Assembly (NCBI RefSeq): GCF_947488715.1
Contig: NZ_CANLAG010000001.1
Span: 744,001 to 808,000 of the forward strand
From: an uncultured Tateyamaria sp.
GTDB taxonomy: Bacteria > Pseudomonadota > Alphaproteobacteria > Rhodobacterales > Rhodobacteraceae
DNA: 64,000 nt
Reading direction: 5' to 3'
Of the stretch, positions 9,239-17,914 are shown piece by piece. Below the pieces are notes generated by a model that had not been told where the DNA came from, searched no databases, and saw only the letters and a list, made by a program, of their open reading frames with translations. Made by a program: the position numbers and the translations under genes. The stretch's first letter is position 1; every line of letters starts with the position of its first letter.

Positions 9239-9924
9239 GTGATCCAGACCCCGGTGAGTTCCTGACCCAACGCGTTGATCCGTGTCGAGGTCTTGAGCTG
9301 TGTCCCCGCAGGGGCACCCGAGATGGCCCAGGCCTGTTGTGCAGTGCCCGAGGCCGCGACGGGTGACAGGGCATATCCCGCGTTGGTCACCGTGTCGACG
9401 AGCGTTTGGGCAACAGTGGCCGCATCCTGACGGCGCACCGAAACAGCGCATTGATGGATGTTTGAGCGGCCTGCGCCCAGCGACAGGTTCATGTAGATGT
9501 CGCCGCGCCGTTGGCCGGTGATGTAGTAGTTGGAGGCCGCGCGGCTGGGGCGGACGCCAAAATCACGCAGGCTGACCTGATCAAAACGGTCCTTGATCCC
9601 AGCCATTGTGGGCAGGGAGGCCACGCACACATCCGCGAATGCCTGCGCGGCGAGGGCGATGTTTCCGGACGGAGCCGCGCGGTTTGGAACGGGTTGTGCA
9701 ACGGGTGTCGCGGCGACGCCCCCATTCACGGTGGCGCGGATCTGGGACGTGGGGATGTCGGAGGCGCGCGTCGGGCGAGGCGTATTCGCTTCGCGTTCGT
9801 CAAGCCAAACGGCGGTTGCTGCGAGCCCGATGGGGGGCAGCGTCATCGCATGATCATCCTGGATCGCCGGATCGGCACAGGCCGCCAGCGCAAAGGGGAG
9901 AAGGAGGAAAAAGCGGGTCCGCAT
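9229..9924 (-). CDS. Putative lipoprotein (sucC-sucD interval, second)
   Basis: This 231-residue protein has a lipoprotein signal, MRTRFFLLLPFALAAC, with a good lipobox (LAAC; lipidated Cys16). It continues with a low-complexity linker and a C-terminal region of about 150 residues containing FADVCVASLP and NIHQCAVSV. The spacing of Cys and the segment AQAFADVCVASLPTMAGI resemble [17 protein letters not shown] in the lipoprotein encoded just upstream, so the two may be diverged paralogues. It lies 3 bp after that gene. Function unknown; outer-membrane or periplasmic location is inferred from the signal. Confidence 0.7.
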   Translation of the reverse strand: MRTRFFLLLPFALAACADPAIQDDHAMTLPPIGLAATAVWLDEREANTPRPTRASDIPTSQIRATVNGGVAATPVAQPVPNRAAPSGNIALAAQAFADVCVASLPTMAGIKDRFDQVSLRDFGVRPSRAASNYYITGQRRGDIYMNLSLGAGRSNIHQCAVSVRRQDAATVAQTLVDTVTNAGYALSPVAASGTAQQAWAISGAPAGTQLKTSTRINALGQELTGVWITWR

Positions 9925-9927
9925 GTC

Positions 9928-10386
9928 CTATCCTTTCACCACGGAGAAGGAGAGATAGACTTTGCCGTTCACGGGCCGTGGCAAACCGGGCCGCAGCGCT
10001 TCGGGCGCGCCAGTGGCGTTGACCAGTCTGCGGGCGGCGTCACCGTTAAACTGGCCACCCATCACGACCGAGCAACGGTTTTCGATCAGTTTGACCGACA
10101 GGTCATGGGTTTGGCTGAAATAGGTGCCGGTTCTGGCGTTCTGGACGAAACCGCCCAGCTGCGCCAGTGCCTGTTCGGTTCGGCGGAAATCGGGCCGGGT
10201 TTCAAGGCAGGCGGTGCGTATCACTTCGGCACCAAAGGCGGGTGTAACACTGCGCGCGCCGGGCCCGGCGGCTGCAGACACAGGCACCGCGGCGCGTGTT
10301 TCCACAGCCGCGGTATCAGACGCAGTTCCACCGGTTTGGCAGGCCGCGAGGCCCGCAATTGCCATCCATGCCAGAGCCGCGCGCAC
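9928..10386 (-). CDS. Putative lipoprotein (sucC-sucD interval, first)
   Basis: The best start is a GTG 4 bp after the sucC stop, preceded by an AAAGG ribosome site about 9 nt upstream. It gives [16 protein letters not shown], a short signal ending in a lipobox (LAAC). An ATG much further upstream would run through sucC and lose the signal, so I reject it. The mature protein (about 135 residues) contains two Cys, in [10 protein letters not shown] and NRCSVVMGG, and looks like a diverged copy of the next gene's product. Transcription is almost certainly from the sucC promoter. Function unknown. Confidence 0.65.
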   Translation of the reverse strand: MRAALAWMAIAGLAACQTGGTASDTAAVETRAAVPVSAAAGPGARSVTPAFGAEVIRTACLETRPDFRRTEQALAQLGGFVQNARTGTYFSQTHDLSVKLIENRCSVVMGGQFNGDAARRLVNATGAPEALRPGLPRPVNGKVYLSFSVVKG

Positions 10387-10390
10387 TGGC

Positions 10391-11584
10391 TCAGCCTTTG
10401 ACCGCTTTGACGATCTTTTGCGCGCCGTCCTTGAGGTCGTCGGCAGCAATCACGTCGAGGCCGGAGTTGTTGATGATGTCCTTGCCCTGTTGCACGTTTG
10501 TGCCTTCAAGCCGGACAACCAGCGGCACTTGCAGGCCGACCTCTTTGACTGCGGCGACAACGCCTTCGGCGATCACATCACAGCGCATAATGCCGCCAAA
10601 GATGTTGACGAGGATGCCTTTGACGTTCTGGTCAGAGGTGATGATCTTGAACGCCTCGGTCACCTTTTCCTTGGTCGCACCACCGCCCACGTCGAGGAAG
10701 TTGGCAGGCTCTGCGCCGTAGAGTTTGATGATGTCCATGGTCGCCATGGCGAGGCCCGCGCCGTTCACCATACAGCCGATTTCACCATCCAGCGCGATGT
10801 AGTTCAGATCGTACTTCGAGGCGGCGAGTTCCTTGGGGTCTTCCTCGGTCTCGTCGCGCAGCTCGTTGATGTCGGCGTGGCGGTAGATCGCGTTGCCGTC
10901 AAACGACACTTTGGCGTCCAGCACCTTGAGGTCACCGCTGTCGGTCACGATCAGCGGGTTGATCTCGAGCATCTCCATGTCTTTTTCGATGAACGCCTTG
11001 TAGAGCAGGCCCATCAGGCCGACGCACTGCTTGACCTGCTTGCCTTCCAGACCCAGCGAGAACGCGATGCGACGGCCATGGTAGGCTTGGTAGCCCGTGG
11101 CGGGATCGACGCTGAAGCTGAGGATCTTTTCGGGCGTGCTGGCCGCGACTTCCTCGATGTCCATGCCGCCCTCGGTCGAGCAGACAAAGCTGACGCGGCT
11201 GGTCTGGCGATCAACCAGCAGGGCGAGGTACAGTTCGGTTTCGATGCCGGAGCCGTCTTCGATGTAGATGCGGTTGACCTGTTTGCCTGCAGGGCCAGTC
11301 TGGTGCGTGACCAAGGTGCGGCCCAGCATCTTCTTGGCTTCTTCCGAGGCTTCCTCGACCGACTTGGTCAGGCGCACGCCGCCCTTGTCGCCTGCGTCCG
11401 GCTCTTTGAACTTGCCCTTGCCGCGGCCACCGGCGTGGATCTGCGCCTTGACCACCCACATCGGGCCGTCCAGCGCGCCCGCTGCCGTCTTGGCGTCCTC
11501 GGCCCGGAGCACGACGCGCCCGTCCGAGACCGGAGCCCCATAACTGCGCAAAAGGGCTTTGGCTTGGTATTCATGGATGTTCAT
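10391..11584 (-). CDS. sucC: Succinyl-CoA synthetase beta subunit
   Basis: ATP-grasp beta subunit of succinate-CoA ligase, which couples succinyl-CoA cleavage to nucleotide triphosphate synthesis. The 397 residues match the family. It opens [19 protein letters not shown] and shows ATP-grasp features ([22 protein letters not shown]) and the C-terminal ligase domain motifs [13 protein letters not shown] and [10 protein letters not shown]. It is first in the long suc/odh operon. The 115 nt before the start codon separate it from paired GTGATCAC palindromes (11700-11728) that recur in front of sdhC. Confidence 0.98.
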   Translation of the reverse strand: MNIHEYQAKALLRSYGAPVSDGRVVLRAEDAKTAAGALDGPMWVVKAQIHAGGRGKGKFKEPDAGDKGGVRLTKSVEEASEEAKKMLGRTLVTHQTGPAGKQVNRIYIEDGSGIETELYLALLVDRQTSRVSFVCSTEGGMDIEEVAASTPEKILSFSVDPATGYQAYHGRRIAFSLGLEGKQVKQCVGLMGLLYKAFIEKDMEMLEINPLIVTDSGDLKVLDAKVSFDGNAIYRHADINELRDETEEDPKELAASKYDLNYIALDGEIGCMVNGAGLAMATMDIIKLYGAEPANFLDVGGGATKEKVTEAFKIITSDQNVKGILVNIFGGIMRCDVIAEGVVAAVKEVGLQVPLVVRLEGTNVQQGKDIINNSGLDVIAADDLKDGAQKIVKAVKG

Positions 11585-11695
11585 GACAGATCGGTCCCGT
11601 ATAGATGCATCTGGATTGGCCCTATACGACCATGACTAAACGCGGGGTAAACGGGTAATATGTCGCAGTACGGGTTTTCGGGCCAGAAAAGCGAC

Positions 11696-11735
11696 ATTTG
11701 TGATCACTGCCCAAAAAAGTGTGATCACAAACGCC
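11696..11735. promoter_or_regulatory. Paired GTGATCAC palindromes upstream of sucC
   Basis: Two 8-bp palindromes GTGATCAC lie at 11700-11707 and 11721-11728, exactly 21 bp apart, which is two helical turns. The outer flanks are symmetric: each palindrome is preceded, reading inward, by TTT or AGT. The nearer one ends 115 nt before the sucC ATG. The same pair with the same 21-bp spacing and a 114-nt gap precedes sdhC (20905-20933). This looks like a double operator for a dimeric regulator of TCA operons; the identity of the regulator is not known to me. Confidence 0.75.
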
Positions 11736-11770
11736 ATCGCAACAGGGAAAGTGGTTAAAAAGGGAATCAA

Positions 11771-12802
11771 ATGGTGACAGGTCAAGGGGATAGCCACGCA
11801 CAGGAAACCCACGCCCGCTGGGCTGTGGTGATGACTGTGCGGGAACCTGTGGCCTTGGTCGAGGCGAATGTCCGGTGGCACCTCGCGACTGGTGCGCACG
11901 AGGTCTTTGTCTTTCTCGACGACCCGGAGGACAGCGGTGCCGCGCGACTGTCCGAGATCACAGGCTGTCATGTTCAGCTATGTGACGCCGCCTATTGGAC
12001 GCAACGCAGGCCACAAAAGGGGTGCCCGCCCTCGCAGATGCGGCGACAGACGATCAATGCCAACGTGGCCCAGCGGCGCACGGATGCGGCGTGGCTGTTC
12101 CACATCGATGCGGATGAGTTCATCTGGCAGGACGATGATCTTGGCGCGGAGCTGGCGCTGATGACCGATCCGGGGACTGAGTTGAACCTGCCCGTGCTGG
12201 AGCGGTTGTTCCCGCAAGAGCCGGCGCCGCATATCTTTGCCGGGGCGTTTCGGGTCACCGGCGATCTGCCCGAGGCGGATGCAGCGCGTGCCTATGCGCC
12301 TTTTGAGGGGTTCATGAAACGGGGTCAGTATTCGCACGGCGCAGGCAAAAGCGGTGTGCGTGTTGGTGCGGGCCTGCGCCTTGGCGTACACAACGCGACG
12401 GTGCGCCGGGGCGATACATGGCGGCGCGCGCCGAAACAGGTGTCGCGTTCCGCGCGGCTGTTGCATTTTGACGGGCTGACGCCGCTGCATTGGGCGATGA
12501 AATTCCTGCGCTACCGGATGACGTCGTCGCAGGTGCAGAGTGCGATCCTGCAACCTCACCGGGCCGCACAGATCGAATGGATGATGGACCGCTGCAACAC
12601 CATGGCGCAGATCGAGGCGGCTCACCGCACGCTCTTTGCGCTTGATCCTGCGCGTGTGGCGCAATTGTCGGCGTTTGAGTTGTTGGCGGAGGTTCCGTTT
12701 GATCTACGGCAGATCATTGGCGTTGACCTGTCGCCCGCTGCCTTTGATGCCGACCTGTTGGTGCGCAATCCGTGGCTGTCGGAGCTGTTGGACGCGGGCT
12801 AG
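11771..12802 (+). CDS. Glycosyltransferase family 2-like protein
   Basis: This 343-residue protein is of the Glyco_tranf_2_4/DUF4422-like type found singly in many Roseobacter genomes. Near the N-terminus WAVVMTVREPVALVEANV and HEVFVFLDDPEDS form the nucleotide-binding half. HIDADEF is the DxD metal/sugar-nucleotide motif. Acceptor and sugar are unknown; there is no membrane segment, so it is cytoplasmic or peripheral. The start ATG follows an AAGGGAA ribosome site. It is transcribed divergently from sucC, and its end overlaps the convergent cyclase gene by 4 bp. Confidence 0.8.
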   Translation: MVTGQGDSHAQETHARWAVVMTVREPVALVEANVRWHLATGAHEVFVFLDDPEDSGAARLSEITGCHVQLCDAAYWTQRRPQKGCPPSQMRRQTINANVAQRRTDAAWLFHIDADEFIWQDDDLGAELALMTDPGTELNLPVLERLFPQEPAPHIFAGAFRVTGDLPEADAARAYAPFEGFMKRGQYSHGAGKSGVRVGAGLRLGVHNATVRRGDTWRRAPKQVSRSARLLHFDGLTPLHWAMKFLRYRMTSSQVQSAILQPHRAAQIEWMMDRCNTMAQIEAAHRTLFALDPARVAQLSAFELLAEVPFDLRQIIGVDLSPAAFDADLLVRNPWLSELLDAG

Positions 12803-13590
12803 GGTGCCGCCTTTTCCACGCTGCGCAGCTTGGACCACTTGGACCAGAGGATCCATGCCAGGGCCACTGTCGGGATTGTCGTGACCAGAAATGGCGCGCC
12901 CGTTATAACGTCAATCGCGGCCAGGCTGCCGATGCCAATCCAGATGCGTTTGCGCGTTTTCACGTATTTGCTGCGCATCTCGACCGCCTCGGTGGGCAGG
13001 ACGGGCTCTGCAATGACGTCCGGAGCGGGTTGATCAACCTTGGGGCCAAGGTTGTCCAGAATGCGGGGGGCGACCAAACCGTCCGCCACAATGGCATAGA
13101 GGCCGACTTGATCCAGATGTTTTGGCGTCGCCGGGCCGAGCGGGCGCAATTCGACGCCCGGTATCTTGTCGCGCACGTGGTCGCGCACCTGCTGGCTGAC
13201 CAGCACGCCGCCGATCTCGGCCATTTCCTGAAGGCGCGCGGCCAGATTGACGCCGTCGCCCAGCAGGTCCTGACCCTCGACGATGACATCGTCCAGATGC
13301 ACGCCAAGGCGAAAGGGCAGCAGATCGTCGCGGGCATTCAGCGTAGCCTGAATGTTGATCGCGCAGCGGACGGCACCCACCACAGACGGGAATTCGGCAA
13401 TCAACCCATCCCCGGATGTGTTGGCAATGCGCCCCTGCGCGCTGGCAATCGACGTGTCGATGACATCACGTGCGGCGCGCAGGGCGCGCACAGTGCCTTC
13501 TTCGTCGCGGTTCATGCGGCCAGAGTAGTTGGCGGCATCCGCGGCGAGGATGGTTGTCAGCTTGCGTTCGATGGGGCGCGATTGGGGCAT
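12799..13590 (-). CDS. Class III adenylate/guanylate cyclase with C-terminal membrane anchor
   Basis: The N-terminal half (residues 9-170) is a class III nucleotidyl cyclase catalytic domain. Metal-binding aspartates lie in LAADAANYS (Asp18) and NTSGDGLIAEF (Asp61), and the transition-state Asn/Arg pair is in GDGVNLAARL (Asn115, Arg119). About 40 linker residues follow, then two hydrophobic segments (about 216-232 and 234-250) form a hairpin anchor at the C-terminus. Most membrane cyclases have the opposite order, with the membrane or sensor region first. It lies downstream of the mdh terminator and is probably a single gene. Product cAMP is likelier than cGMP by family frequency; this is inference. 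Confidence 0.88.
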   Translation of the reverse strand: MPQSRPIERKLTTILAADAANYSGRMNRDEEGTVRALRAARDVIDTSIASAQGRIANTSGDGLIAEFPSVVGAVRCAINIQATLNARDDLLPFRLGVHLDDVIVEGQDLLGDGVNLAARLQEMAEIGGVLVSQQVRDHVRDKIPGVELRPLGPATPKHLDQVGLYAIVADGLVAPRILDNLGPKVDQPAPDVIAEPVLPTEAVEMRSKYVKTRKRIWIGIGSLAAIDVITGAPFLVTTIPTVALAWILWSKWSKLRSVEKAAP

Positions 13591-13607
13591 GTGAATAGTC
13601 TAAACAT

Positions 13608-13638
13608 AAAAAGGGCCGGATGCGACGGCATCCGGCCC
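13608..13638 (-). terminator. Rho-independent terminator of mdh
   Basis: A perfect 11-bp GC-rich stem (13613-13623 with 13628-13638, GGGCCGGATGC and its complement) with a 4-nt loop. On the minus strand it is followed by CTTTTTAT. It begins 24 bp after the mdh stop codon, a textbook intrinsic terminator. Confidence 0.9.
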
Positions 13639-13661
13639 AGAAAATGCGCGGCTGTGGCGAT

Positions 13662-14756
<1,095 letters not shown>

Positions 14757-14790
14757 TCACGGAACGCGGCATTTTTTCGAGGGCACGCCC

Positions 14791-15546
14791 ATGCTGGAGC
14801 TGGATTTCTGGTTTTTCGCCATCGCGGCCCCGGCGGTTGTTTTCGCAGGGATTTCCAAGGCTGGATTCGGGTCAGGGGCGTCCTTTGCGTCGGCGTCGAT
14901 TCTGGCGCTTGTGCTGGATCCGGGGCTGGCGCTTGGGGTGATCCTGCCGCTTTTGATGTTGATGGATGTGTCGGCGCTGAAACCCTATTGGGGCAAATGG
15001 GATTGGGTTGTGTCGGGGCGCATGATCCTCGGCGCGTTGCCCGGTGTGGCGCTGGGGGCGTTGTTGTTTGTGCGCACGGATGCGGATGTGTTTCGCGTTT
15101 TGATCGGTGCCATTTCGATTGCCTTTGTCATTTGGCAGGTCGGGCGGGCACGGGGATGGATCCGTCTGGCACAAGCGGCTTTGCCAGCGTGGGTCGGGGT
15201 GCTGACGGGCGCGGTTGCCGGTTTCACCAGTTTCGTCAGCCATGCGGGTGGCCCGCCTGCCGCCGTGTACCTGTTGTCGTTGAACCCGACAAAGACCGGG
15301 TATCAGGCCAACACGGTTCTGATCTTTACCGCGATCAATGTGTTCAAATTTGTGCCTTACGCCTTTTTGGGCATGTTCACCCTACATACGTTCACGGCCA
15401 ATCTGGCGCTGGCGCCATTTGCATTGCTGGGCGCGTGGATGGGGGTGCGGGCGCACCATCTGGTGCCGGAACGCGCGTTTTTTGCGCTGACCTACGTGTT
15501 GTTGCTGCTGACCGGGACCAAACTGATTTGGGACGGTCTGACCTGA
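14791..15546 (+). CDS. TauE/SafE family anion exporter
   Basis: This 251-residue integral membrane protein has about eight hydrophobic segments. It has the internal duplication of the TSUP (TauE/SafE) family: FAGISKAGFGSGASFAS in the first half and VAGFTSFVSHAGGPPAAVYL in the second. Family members export sulfite, sulfoacetate or related organic anions; the substrate here is unknown. The ATG at 14791 is chosen because the frame upstream is not hydrophobic and includes the shared regulatory 12-mer. It is followed by a hairpin terminator at about 15566 and is divergent from mdh. Confidence 0.88.
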   Translation: MLELDFWFFAIAAPAVVFAGISKAGFGSGASFASASILALVLDPGLALGVILPLLMLMDVSALKPYWGKWDWVVSGRMILGALPGVALGALLFVRTDADVFRVLIGAISIAFVIWQVGRARGWIRLAQAALPAWVGVLTGAVAGFTSFVSHAGGPPAAVYLLSLNPTKTGYQANTVLIFTAINVFKFVPYAFLGMFTLHTFTANLALAPFALLGAWMGVRAHHLVPERAFFALTYVLLLLTGTKLIWDGLT

Positions 15547-15565
15547 TCCAGCAGACAGACGCAAC

Positions 15566-15597
15566 AAAGGCGGACCGATTGGCCCGCCTTTTGCATT
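15566..15597. terminator. Bidirectional hairpin terminator
   Basis: AAAGGCGG (15566-15573) pairs with CCGCCTTT (15584-15591), followed by TTGCATTTT on the plus strand. On the other strand the stem is followed by a shorter T-rich stretch. It lies between the convergent TauE gene and the small secreted-protein gene and probably ends both. Confidence 0.7.
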
Positions 15598-15618
15598 TTG
15601 CGTGAGTGGTGCGATGCC

Positions 15619-15942
15619 TCAGGCGTCGTTGCCTTGAGCAGGCAGCACTTCGGCCAATTCCTCGAAGGCCTGGCCGCTGGCGACCAGACAGGTCATGCCG
15701 TTGGGGGTGGTCACCGTAATGGTCCACGTGCCGCTGTCGTCAGAGGCAAACACCTCGATCACCGCGTTGTTGGCACCGAGGCCCATGGATTGGCGCGTCT
15801 CGCCATACCCTTCGGCCAACCGGTTCACGACCAGTTCACGCGGCCCGCAATTGCGGTTTTGCTGTGCCTGTGCTGCACTGGTCATCACCGCGCAGGTCGC
15901 GGCCAGAGCGCCCATCATCTTCAGTTTCGAAATCCGTTTCAT
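15619..15942 (-). CDS. Small secreted hypothetical protein
   Basis: This 107-residue protein has a clear signal peptide (MKRISKLKMMGALAATCAV, cleavage near AAQAQ). The mature domain is about 80 residues with two Cys (RNCGPRELV and GMTCLVASG) that could form a disulfide. I recall similar short periplasmic proteins in many Rhodobacteraceae, but no function. The ATG is preferred over the adjacent upstream GTG. It shares a bidirectional terminator with the convergent exporter gene. Confidence 0.7.
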   Translation of the reverse strand: MKRISKLKMMGALAATCAVMTSAAQAQQNRNCGPRELVVNRLAEGYGETRQSMGLGANNAVIEVFASDDSGTWTITVTTPNGMTCLVASGQAFEELAEVLPAQGNDA

Positions 15943-16293
15943 CACGTTCAGCCCTTCACAAGGATGAAGGCGTCACCTCTGGTCATCTGGCCCTGCCGGG
16001 TGTCCGGCGATGACCGGGCAGCCCCGGTTCATGTCAGATCCGATCCTTCTTTCCGTAAACTGTTCAGCGGCCCGGCTGAAACGGCCCTCCCAGAAAGAGC
16101 GGAGTGACCACAGCCTGCGCCTCGTGGCTGAATTAATGGTTAACGCCCCGTACGGTGATGTTTTCAATTTGATTCGACGCAGTGTTGTGGACAGTCGTGC
16201 ACATTTTTGCTGCGCTGCGGCACAATGGGTCTTGAACTATCTGGTAAAAAATGCCCCTTTCCGCGCAACTTTCTAACTCGACAGGAAAAATCC
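15943..16293. other. Non-coding spacer upstream of mcl2
   Basis: 351 bp without a convincing gene, divergent between the small secreted protein (minus) and mcl2 (plus). It holds the 12-mer CTGCGCTGCGGC at 16210-16221, and an ATGGTTAA octamer (16136-16143, TTAACCAT on the other strand) that weakly resembles a CtrA half-site. The rest shows no obvious structure. Confidence 0.6.
16208..16226. promoter_or_regulatory. CTGCGCTGCGGC element upstream of mcl2
   Basis: The 12-mer lies at 16210-16221, flanked by TTTTTG on the left and ACAAT on the right, 72 nt before the mcl2 start. Three other copies lie upstream of mdh, ecm and ccr. Outer TTG/CAA arms give partial dyad symmetry, in keeping with a protein-binding site. 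Confidence 0.65.
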
Positions 16294-17148
16294 ATGCCTG
16301 ATGCGCGCCCGCTTCGTTCCGTCCTTTATATTCCCGGATCACGACCTCGGGCACTGGAGAAGGCGCGTGGCCTGCCGGTTGATGCCATCATCTTTGACCT
16401 CGAAGACGCGGTTGCCGCCGATGAAAAAGTCGCGGCACGGGCCACACTTGCTGCCGCCTTGGCCGAGGGGGGCTATGGCGCACGGATGAAGATCGTTCGC
16501 ATCAATGGCCTCGATACGCCGTGGGGCGCAGAGGATGCGCAGGCGGTGCGGGACATGGGGGTGGATGCGGTGCTGTTGCCCAAAGTGTCGGCACCTGCGG
16601 ACCTTGACGCGCTTGCGGCGCTGACGGGCGACGTGCCTCTGTGGGCGATGATGGAGACGCCGCTGGGCATGCTCAATGCGCCCCAGATTGCGACGCACAG
16701 GCTTTTGCAGGGCATGGTGATGGGCACAAATGACCTAGCCAAAGAGCTGCAAACCCGGTTCCGGCCCGACCGCGAGCCATTGCTGACGGGTCTTGGACTT
16801 TGCCTGTTGGCGGCCAAGGCGCATGGCTGTGCTATTATTGACGGCGTTTACAATGCGTTCAAGGACACGGCGGGGCTTGAGATCGAATGCACGCAGGGCC
16901 GGGATATGGGGTTTGATGGCAAGACACTGATCCATCCGGCGCAGATCGACATCGCGAACACGGCCTTTTCCCCATCTGAGGACGAGATTGATCTGGCCCG
17001 CCGCCAGATCGCCGCCTTTGAAGAGGTTGAGGCGTCCGGGCAGGGCGTTGCAGTCGTCGATGGACGAATTGTCGAAAACCTGCACATCGTGACCGCACGG
17101 GAGACCTTGGCCAAAGCCGGGGCGATTGCGTCCATGATGGAGGGATAA
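16294..17148 (+). CDS. mcl2: (3S)-malyl-CoA thioesterase, CitE/HpcH family
   Basis: This 284-residue member of the HpcH/HpaI-citrate lyase beta family starts MPDARPLRSVLYIPGSRPRA. It shows the CoA-ester motif FDLEDAVAADEK, METPLGMLNA with the metal-binding Glu, and GFDGKTLIHPAQI. In Rhodobacter sphaeroides the about 285-residue paralogue Mcl2 hydrolyses (3S)-malyl-CoA to malate plus CoA. There the longer Mcl1 is the actual lyase, and together they replace malate synthase. The length, and the position beside mch and mdh, favour Mcl2 here, but lyase activity cannot be excluded by sequence. An AGGA ribosome site precedes the ATG, and the gene starts an apparent operon. Confidence 0.78.
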   Translation: MPDARPLRSVLYIPGSRPRALEKARGLPVDAIIFDLEDAVAADEKVAARATLAAALAEGGYGARMKIVRINGLDTPWGAEDAQAVRDMGVDAVLLPKVSAPADLDALAALTGDVPLWAMMETPLGMLNAPQIATHRLLQGMVMGTNDLAKELQTRFRPDREPLLTGLGLCLLAAKAHGCAIIDGVYNAFKDTAGLEIECTQGRDMGFDGKTLIHPAQIDIANTAFSPSEDEIDLARRQIAAFEEVEASGQGVAVVDGRIVENLHIVTARETLAKAGAIASMMEG

Positions 17149-17151
17149 CAT

Positions 17152-17706
17152 ATGTATTGGATCATTTTGCTGCTCGGCGTGGCGTTGTGGTGGGCGGCGC
17201 ATCTGTTCAAGCGGGTTGCCCCGGCGCGTCGCGCGGCTCTGGGTGATCCGGGCAAGGGTGCGATGGCCGGGGTTCTGGTCGTGTCCATTGTCCTGATGGT
17301 GATTGGTTATCGCGGGACGGATTTCATCCCCGTGTGGCAGCCACCGACTTTTATGGTGCACATCAACAATCTGGCGATGCTCATCGCCATCTACATGCTG
17401 TCGCCAGCACCCAAGCGGGGCAAGTTGCTGGCCGGGATGCGGCATCCGATGCTCACAGGCTTTGGCATTTGGGCGGTGGCGCACCTGGCGGTGAACGGGG
17501 ATCTGGCATCGGTTCTGATGTTCGGCGGGCTGTTGGTCTGGGCCGTGCTGACGGGGCGGATCATCAACGCGGCCGAGCCCGCGTGGCAGGCGCGCAGCGG
17601 CGGATCCTTGGCCAAGGACGGGATGTTCCTGGTTGGATCGGTTGTGCTGCTTGGCGTGATCGGCATGGTTCACAATTGGCTGGGTGTCTGGCCGTTTCCG
17701 GGGTAA
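17152..17706 (+). CDS. NnrU family membrane protein
   Basis: This 184-residue protein has about five hydrophobic segments and the NnrU-family hallmark KLLAGMRHPMLTGFGIWAVAHL. NnrU was named for a denitrification locus, but most homologues lie outside such clusters and their function is unclear. It starts 3 bp after the mcl2 stop with a GGAGG ribosome site, so it is co-transcribed with mcl2 and mch. No nitric oxide gene is nearby, so a role tied to denitrification is not supported here. Confidence 0.85.
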   Translation: MYWIILLLGVALWWAAHLFKRVAPARRAALGDPGKGAMAGVLVVSIVLMVIGYRGTDFIPVWQPPTFMVHINNLAMLIAIYMLSPAPKRGKLLAGMRHPMLTGFGIWAVAHLAVNGDLASVLMFGGLLVWAVLTGRIINAAEPAWQARSGGSLAKDGMFLVGSVVLLGVIGMVHNWLGVWPFPG

Positions 17707-17710
17707 ACAC

Positions 17711-17914
17711 ATGAAACTATATCGTTTTCTGTCCGAAGAGGACACGTCCGCCTTTTGTCACAAGGTGACTGAGGCGTTGAACAAGGGGTGGGTGCTGCAT
17801 GGCAGCCCCACGCAGACCTGGGACCATGCGGCAGGCGTCATGCGCTGTGGGCAAGCGGTGACCAAGGACGCGCCCGGTGACTATCATCCAGACATCAAGT
17901 TGGGGCAGCAATGA
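17711..17914 (+). CDS. DUF1737 family small protein
   Basis: This 67-residue protein starts MKLYRFLSEEDTSAFCHKV and contains LNKGWVLHGSPT, typical of the DUF1737 family. These are short soluble proteins of unknown function that often sit beside metabolic genes. The start at 17711, 4 bp after nnrU, is favoured over an upstream ATG overlapping nnrU. Its stop overlaps the mch start (ATGA), which indicates translational coupling with the mesaconyl-CoA hydratase. Confidence 0.8.
   Translation: MKLYRFLSEEDTSAFCHKVTEALNKGWVLHGSPTQTWDHAAGVMRCGQAVTKDAPGDYHPDIKLGQQ

Noticed and set aside
11696-11735. CRP/FNR-type sites at the GTGATCAC pair
   Set aside because: CRP needs TGTGA-N6-TCACA and FNR TTGAT-N4-ATCAA. 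Here the half-sites abut and neither spacing is met.
11636-11971. A 111-codon minus-strand frame upstream of sucC
   Set aside because: It overlaps the glycosyltransferase N-terminus and the palindromic operator, has no ribosome site and no family resemblance. The operator region is better read as non-coding.
16136-16143. ATGGTTAA (TTAACCAT on the other strand) as a CtrA site
   Set aside because: It is only an 8-mer, far (about 190 bp) from the nearest minus-strand start. It lacks the second half-site seen at 34126-34141.
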